Below are positions 14,908 to 18,216 of a DNA stretch of 18,216 nt, piece by piece; the first letter of the stretch is position 1, and each line of letters opens with the position of its first letter. The position numbers and the translations under genes are program-made. The notes below the pieces were generated by a model. That model made no database searches, was not told the origin of the DNA, and saw only the letters and a program-made list of their open reading frames with translations. The stretch comes from Hyphomicrobiaceae bacterium (GTDB lineage Bacteria > Pseudomonadota > Alphaproteobacteria > Rhizobiales > Hyphomicrobiaceae), in assembly GCA_013214245.1 (NCBI GenBank), contig JABSQE010000019.1, positions 1-18,216 on the forward strand. The letters run 5' to 3'.

Positions 14908-15792
14908 ATGACTGTAACACCTATACCCACTAGGAGACGTTTGGGTAAAGGATTAAGGTCTCTGATTGGTGAACAGGATGCACCTCAACCAGTTTTTCCA
15001 AATGATTGCATTCAACGAACCTTAGCAGTAGACGAACTTCATGCAAGTCAGCTTAATCCTAGACAAGAATTTCGTGAAGATGACTTGACTGAACTAGCAG
15101 GATCAATACGCCAGCGTGGTTTAATCCAACCTCTAATAGTACGCGAGCATGAGAATGGAGGATATGAAATAGTAGCTGGAGAGCGTAGATGGCGGGCTGC
15201 TCAAAGAGCTGGTATTCATATGATACCCGCTATTATTAGGAATCTCTCAGACCAAGAAGTCCTGGAGATCGCAATAATTGAGAACGTACAACGTAGCGAT
15301 CTCAACGCTATAGAAGAGGCCACTGGATACAGTGTTCTTATTGAACGTTTTAACTATACTCAAGATAAACTTTCAGAGGTCATAGGCAAAAGCCGTTCAC
15401 ACCTAGCTAATACATTACGGCTTCTTAAACTACCACCTATGGTACAGAGTATGGTACGTAAAAACCAATTAACTGCCGGACATGCACGTGCACTAATTGG
15501 ACGCAAAGATTCTGAAATTCTAGCACACCGAATTATAGAGGAAGATTTAACCGTTCGTGACGTTGAAGCTCTTGTACAGCGGTCGGAACAAGCAAAAGAG
15601 CAATCTGCTATAAGACGTAACAAAGAGAAAGATGCTGATACCCGAGCTTTTGAACAAGATCTAACAGAAGTTCTTGGCTTAAAAGTTGAGGTAAAACGTG
15701 GTAGTGGGGAAAGTGGTTTGTTGGCGATCAAATATGCTAACTTTGAGCAGCTCGAATATATACGCGAGCGCCTCTGTGGAAAGGTAGATTAG
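14908..15792 (+). CDS. parB: Chromosome partitioning protein ParB (CTPase, parS-binding)
   Basis: A 294-residue protein with every ParB region. The N-terminal ParA-contact motif is RLGKGLRSLIG (11-21), box I is LNPRQEF (49-55), and the CTP-binding motif is GERRWRAA (91-98) with ENVQRSDL (125-132). The helix-turn-helix is LSEVIGKSRSHLANTLRLLKLP (155-176), followed by LTAGHARAL (188-196) and a C-terminal dimerisation domain with leucine-rich end. It loads on parS and slides as a CTP clamp. The start has a clean GAGGA 7 bases upstream and follows the parA stop by 30 bp. ParB looks fully intact, and its ParA-contact motif persists although parA is broken. Confidence 0.96.
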   Translation: MTVTPIPTRRRLGKGLRSLIGEQDAPQPVFPNDCIQRTLAVDELHASQLNPRQEFREDDLTELAGSIRQRGLIQPLIVREHENGGYEIVAGERRWRAAQRAGIHMIPAIIRNLSDQEVLEIAIIENVQRSDLNAIEEATGYSVLIERFNYTQDKLSEVIGKSRSHLANTLRLLKLPPMVQSMVRKNQLTAGHARALIGRKDSEILAHRIIEEDLTVRDVEALVQRSEQAKEQSAIRRNKEKDADTRAFEQDLTEVLGLKVEVKRGSGESGLLAIKYANFEQLEYIRERLCGKVD

Positions 15793-15960
15793 AAGAACTG
15801 GTGAATAAGTATCCTAATTTTAATAACTGAAAGTAAGAAACATACTGTTTAAATACTTCTATTTTATATTAAGCGCGAACTATCCATAATAAACGTTCTT
15901 ACTATTCTCATTGCGAGAACTAAAGATTGTTTCATTAATTTTATGGTTAATAATACAGTA

Positions 15961-16281
15961 ATGACCAATGATGTATTAGAACGACTAATATACCTTATTC
16001 ATTCCAAGCGTACTGAGTGTAAAGAAAAATCTTATACACGACAGCTATTTGATGCTGGTCTACAGCATTGTGCAAAAAAACTTGGTGAAGAAGCTGTTGA
16101 AACAGCAATTGCAGGCATAACACAAACCGATGAGGATTTAGTTAGTGAAACAGCCGATTTAGTCTATCATTTACTTGTATTATTGGAAATCCGAGAGGTT
16201 CATTTCTATGATGTGTTAGATGTTTTAGAGCAGCGCATGGGCACATCTGGAATAGATGAAAAAGCATCACGAACCAACTGA
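15961..16281 (+). CDS. hisE: Phosphoribosyl-ATP pyrophosphatase
   Basis: A 106-residue MazG-like enzyme. The core is SYTRQLFDAG (24-33), KKLGEEAVETAIAG (39-52) with metal-binding E43, E44 and E47, and the SETADLVYHLLVLL block (62-75) with E63 and D66; the C-terminus reads GTSGIDEKASR. HisE converts phosphoribosyl-ATP to phosphoribosyl-AMP, the second step of histidine synthesis. The ATG at 15961 gives the family-typical MTNDVLERL start; an in-frame ATG at 15943 would add six residues, and neither has a clear ribosome-binding site. No other his gene is in the window. A retained histidine pathway step suggests the organism still makes histidine. Confidence 0.92.
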   Translation: MTNDVLERLIYLIHSKRTECKEKSYTRQLFDAGLQHCAKKLGEEAVETAIAGITQTDEDLVSETADLVYHLLVLLEIREVHFYDVLDVLEQRMGTSGIDEKASRTN

Positions 16282-16509
16282 TCTAATTTTTTTGAAGTGG
16301 GAGTAACACAAGGTTATACAAAGTGTATTAAGCCTCATAAATAAGAACTTTCCTAAGTTTAGTACTATCTTTTTAAAAATTTAAAAACTTTTACATATGT
16401 ATTTTACGAATTCTATTGTGAATTAATAGAGTATAGTCACCTATCTGTTTTATAATCCTAATAATATTACGAACTTAATAAAAAAGATTTGAGTAATACA
16501 ATAAAACAT

Positions 16510-16538
16510 TTGAAAAAGAGATACGGTAACAATATATT
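16510..16538 (+). promoter_or_regulatory. Sigma-70-like promoter in gene-free spacer
   Basis: TTGAAA (16510-16515) and TATATT (16533-16538) have 17-base spacing. No protein gene follows on this strand before the terminator at 16810, so the sequence is either fortuitous or drives a non-coding transcript. Confidence 0.35.
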
Positions 16539-16544
16539 TAGTTG

Positions 16545-16845
16545 AAATGTATATTATAAAAAGTATTGAAGACTGAATAATAATATGGTCCGTATATGTT
16601 CACACATTTGTATGCCTTACCAGTAGATATGGCTCATATCACTGACTTGTTATGATGTTCCTGCTTGTGTGGCAGGAATATAGAAACAATCGGTAATCCT
16701 ATTTTAAAAAAATATTACCTAAATGTACTGCTCAAAGAAAGAATAAAAATCTTGGTTAACAGTAAAGTTCTTATTATGCTTAGTCTAAATACCTATTTTA
16801 CACAAGGATACCACGTCTCTTGGGGAAAGACGTGGTCAAGTTTTT
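16545..16845 (+). ncRNA. Candidate small RNA transcription unit
   Basis: Between the promoter-like sequence at 16510 and the terminator at 16810 there is no recognisable coding sequence on the plus strand. About midway lies a strong hairpin: TTCCTGC at 16658-16664 pairs with GCAGGAA at 16672-16678 around a 7-base loop, extendable by a G-T and a T-A pair. I do not recognise it as tmRNA, SRP RNA, RNase P RNA or 6S RNA. It could equally be the terminator and relics of a lost gene. The rest of the 16282-16953 spacer shows nothing identifiable. Confidence 0.3.
16810..16845 (+). terminator. Intrinsic terminator
   Basis: ACCACGTCT at 16810-16818 pairs perfectly with AGACGTGGT at 16828-16836, a 9-bp stem with a G-rich loop, followed four bases later by TTTTTGGG. 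It is the strongest terminator in the window and is orientated plus. The nearest upstream gene on that strand is hisE, more than 500 bp away. Confidence 0.65.
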
Positions 16846-16953
16846 GGGCTATAAGGTGGTTAACATGTATGTATATGTGTACTAAGGTTTGATAAAACTG
16901 AATTCTTTAGTTGTGCTTACGCTGCGAATTCAACTGTCATTAAAATTTTTCTT

Positions 16954-17445
16954 TCAATGTGTAGCAATGTAATTTTTCTTTTCTTGTAAAAGACAACGTG
17001 CAATTTTGGCTTTAAAACTGCTGACTAATGAACTTTGTGTATCTGCTAAGTATTCATACTCTGCAAGAGCATCCTTAGCTCTTTTAAAGTACTGGTGCTT
17101 TCTAGTCTCGGAATTATTAAGTATATGAGTAACTTTAATTTTATGAATAACATTTGAACTAGCTAATTTGTATTTTTTCTTGTCAGTGAGAGATCTATCT
17201 TTATCAAAAGAATTTGCTCTATATTCAATGCCAATTTTCTTTTTCAGCGCATTTTTATTCAGCTTAAATTTATCACGGAGCCTTCGTATCGTAGAAGGAT
17301 CATGAAAACCAAGTTTTTTTATAGCTGTAGTAACTCTTAACTCAGAATTACTATCTATTAAAAAAGCTATATCACTTAGTCTTTTCCAGTCATCTATACC
17401 ACTACCTTTGGGTCGCCCACGGCGTTGTTTTATTTTATCTAACAT
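16954..17445 (-). CDS. Hypothetical basic protein, putative DNA-binding
   Basis: I do not recognise a named family. The 163-residue product is strongly basic. It opens MLDKIKQRRGRPKGSGIDDW, where RRGRPKGSG resembles an AT-hook-like or minor-groove-binding arm. Residues 21-60 (KRLSDIAFLI, then TTAIKKLGFHDPSTIRRLRDKF) look like helices of a helix-turn-helix, with an 'ST-IRRLRDKF' recognition-helix-like segment. The remainder is lysine-rich with no membrane segment. The length and codon-like amino-acid usage, in a window where random frames stay short, support a real gene. The start ATG at 17445 lacks a good ribosome-binding site. It stands alone on the minus strand between two non-coding stretches. 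Confidence 0.65.
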   Translation of the reverse strand: MLDKIKQRRGRPKGSGIDDWKRLSDIAFLIDSNSELRVTTAIKKLGFHDPSTIRRLRDKFKLNKNALKKKIGIEYRANSFDKDRSLTDKKKYKLASSNVIHKIKVTHILNNSETRKHQYFKRAKDALAEYEYLADTQSSLVSSFKAKIARCLLQEKKNYIATH

Positions 17446-17856
17446 TGCTTATTCGCTGATTTTAAGAATCATTAATACTATTATGCCGATTTATATTAAA
17501 ATTACTAGGGATTTTAAATTTTCACTTAGGGAATAAATATAGCGTTTATCTTGTAGTAAGTATTTCTTTAAGTAACTATAATGAATGATGATGTTAAATA
17601 AAATTAGTTATTAAATTTTTACTTTATTCTTCGAATTCTACGATTATAGTTTATTTATGATATAATTTTATTACGACTTATATAAGAAATTAAAAGTTTA
17701 AATCAACCTTGATATAAAAGAGTTGTCATAAGAATTATAATTAATAAACGCTTACAATATTAGCTATGGTCGTAATTTTGTATAATGTTTAAGAACCAAT
17801 ATATACTATAATTCTACTAAAAGACTTATTTTACCTGGCTACAATTGATTAAAAAT
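17446..17856. other. Intergenic spacer, nothing recognised
   Basis: This AT-rich stretch of about 410 bp contains no reading frame with family similarity, no clear hairpin-plus-T terminator and no decayed gene I could identify on either strand. Confidence 0.5.
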
Positions 17857-18216
17857 TCATAGGGAGAGTTCATTTATTATCGAGCTTAACAATTCAGCTT
17901 TTGCTCTAGCTCCGATATTAGAAATAATTTTACTAGCTGCAAGACTTCCAATTCGCGCGCACAAACCAAGATCAAAATTATTTATAAATCCATGTAAAAA
18001 ACCTGCAGCATAAAGGTCTCCAGCTCCTGTAGTATCAATTACTTTTTTTACGTAGGATGATGGTACGCCAATTGTTTCTTTCTTTGAGACTATAACAGAA
18101 CCTTTTTCACCTCTAGTTAGAGCAGCAATATGGACATCTCGTTGTACTTTTTGTGCCGCATCATTAAAATTTTTAACATCATATAGTGCGTTAATTTCAC
18201 TTTCATTCGCAAATAA
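17857..18216 (-). CDS. PfkB-family sugar/nucleoside kinase, adenosine kinase-like (partial, 5' end outside window)
   Basis: An uninterrupted minus-strand frame enters from the right edge and ends at the TGA at 17857-17859, giving the C-terminal 119 residues. It contains the PfkB signature 2 as DTTGAGDLYAAGFLHG, with the catalytic-base Asp of GAGD. ANESEINALY and ALTRGEKGS upstream are the usual blocks around the ATP site. The 'DLYAAGFL' variant and the following 'GSLAASKII..IGAR' are typical of the alphaproteobacterial kinases annotated as adenosine kinase. The reaction is ATP-dependent phosphorylation of a sugar or nucleoside; the true substrate cannot be read from this part. Confidence 0.88.
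   Translation of the reverse strand, partial: LFANESEINALYDVKNFNDAAQKVQRDVHIAALTRGEKGSVIVSKKETIGVPSSYVKKVIDTTGAGDLYAAGFLHGFINNFDLGLCARIGSLAASKIISNIGARAKAELLSSIINELSL

Noticed and set aside
15480..15495. TGCACGTGCA palindrome in parB as a parS site
   Set aside because: Only the central CACGTG matches; the flanks needed for ParB binding are absent, and it is explained by codons of the conserved GHARAL motif.
16069..16077. DnaA-box match in hisE
   Set aside because: It fits the relaxed consensus but is isolated inside a coding sequence, consistent with a chance match in AT-rich DNA.
16665..16892. 75-codon frame in the hisE downstream spacer
   Set aside because: It reads straight through a strong intrinsic terminator and gives a low-complexity product with no family features.

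Overview
The window looks like the origin-proximal part of a reduced, AT-rich alphaproteobacterial chromosome. The syntenic core is maf-coaE-dnaQ on the minus strand, divergent from hemE-hemJ-rho-mnmE-mnmG-rsmG-parA-parB on the plus strand. This order flanks the replication origin in many alphaproteobacteria. Protein details (rplM, rpsI, HemJ, ParB and RsmG variants) also fit that class. Base composition is strongly AT-biased, several spacers of 400-950 bp hold no intact gene, and ancestral genes are visibly decaying. I infer a host-restricted symbiont or pathogen, perhaps related to Rhodospirillales; the very low coding density recalls Candidatus Endolissoclinum, but that identity is a guess that needs a search.

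Layout. 1-1033: 5' part of gatC and a UPF0173 metallo-hydrolase (minus strand). 1557-2555: a promoter and the rplM-rpsI ribosomal operon. 2556-3508: a long spacer with several hairpins and a possible secB remnant. 3509-4874: dnaQ and coaE (minus strand, one base apart). 4917-5520: a clearly recognisable maf pseudogene missing from any intact reading frame. 5521-6285: non-coding, the expected position of oriC. 6286-7862: hemE-hemJ, overlapping by one base. 7927-9392: rho behind a structured, C-rich leader. 9623-13008: mnmE and mnmG. 13009-13464: a spacer holding a decayed tandem copy of the 5' end of rsmG with the best parS palindrome in the window. 13465-15792: rsmG, a broken parA and an intact parB. 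15961-16281: hisE. 16282-16953: a spacer with a promoter-like sequence and a good intrinsic terminator but no gene, so a possible small RNA. 16954-17445: an orphan basic protein. 17857-18216: the 3' part of a PfkB-family kinase.

How the genes work together. hemE and hemJ are two late haem-biosynthesis steps. MnmE and MnmG form the complex that modifies the tRNA wobble uridine, and RsmG methylates 16S rRNA. ParB and parS are chromosome-segregation elements. The segregation system appears to be in transition: parA carries an in-frame stop, an internal deletion and altered motif residues, while parB and a near-consensus parS persist. The parS that normally lies inside the rsmG coding sequence is degraded, and its better copy now sits in the upstream duplicated remnant. 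No tRNA, rRNA, CRISPR array or insertion sequence was recognised.
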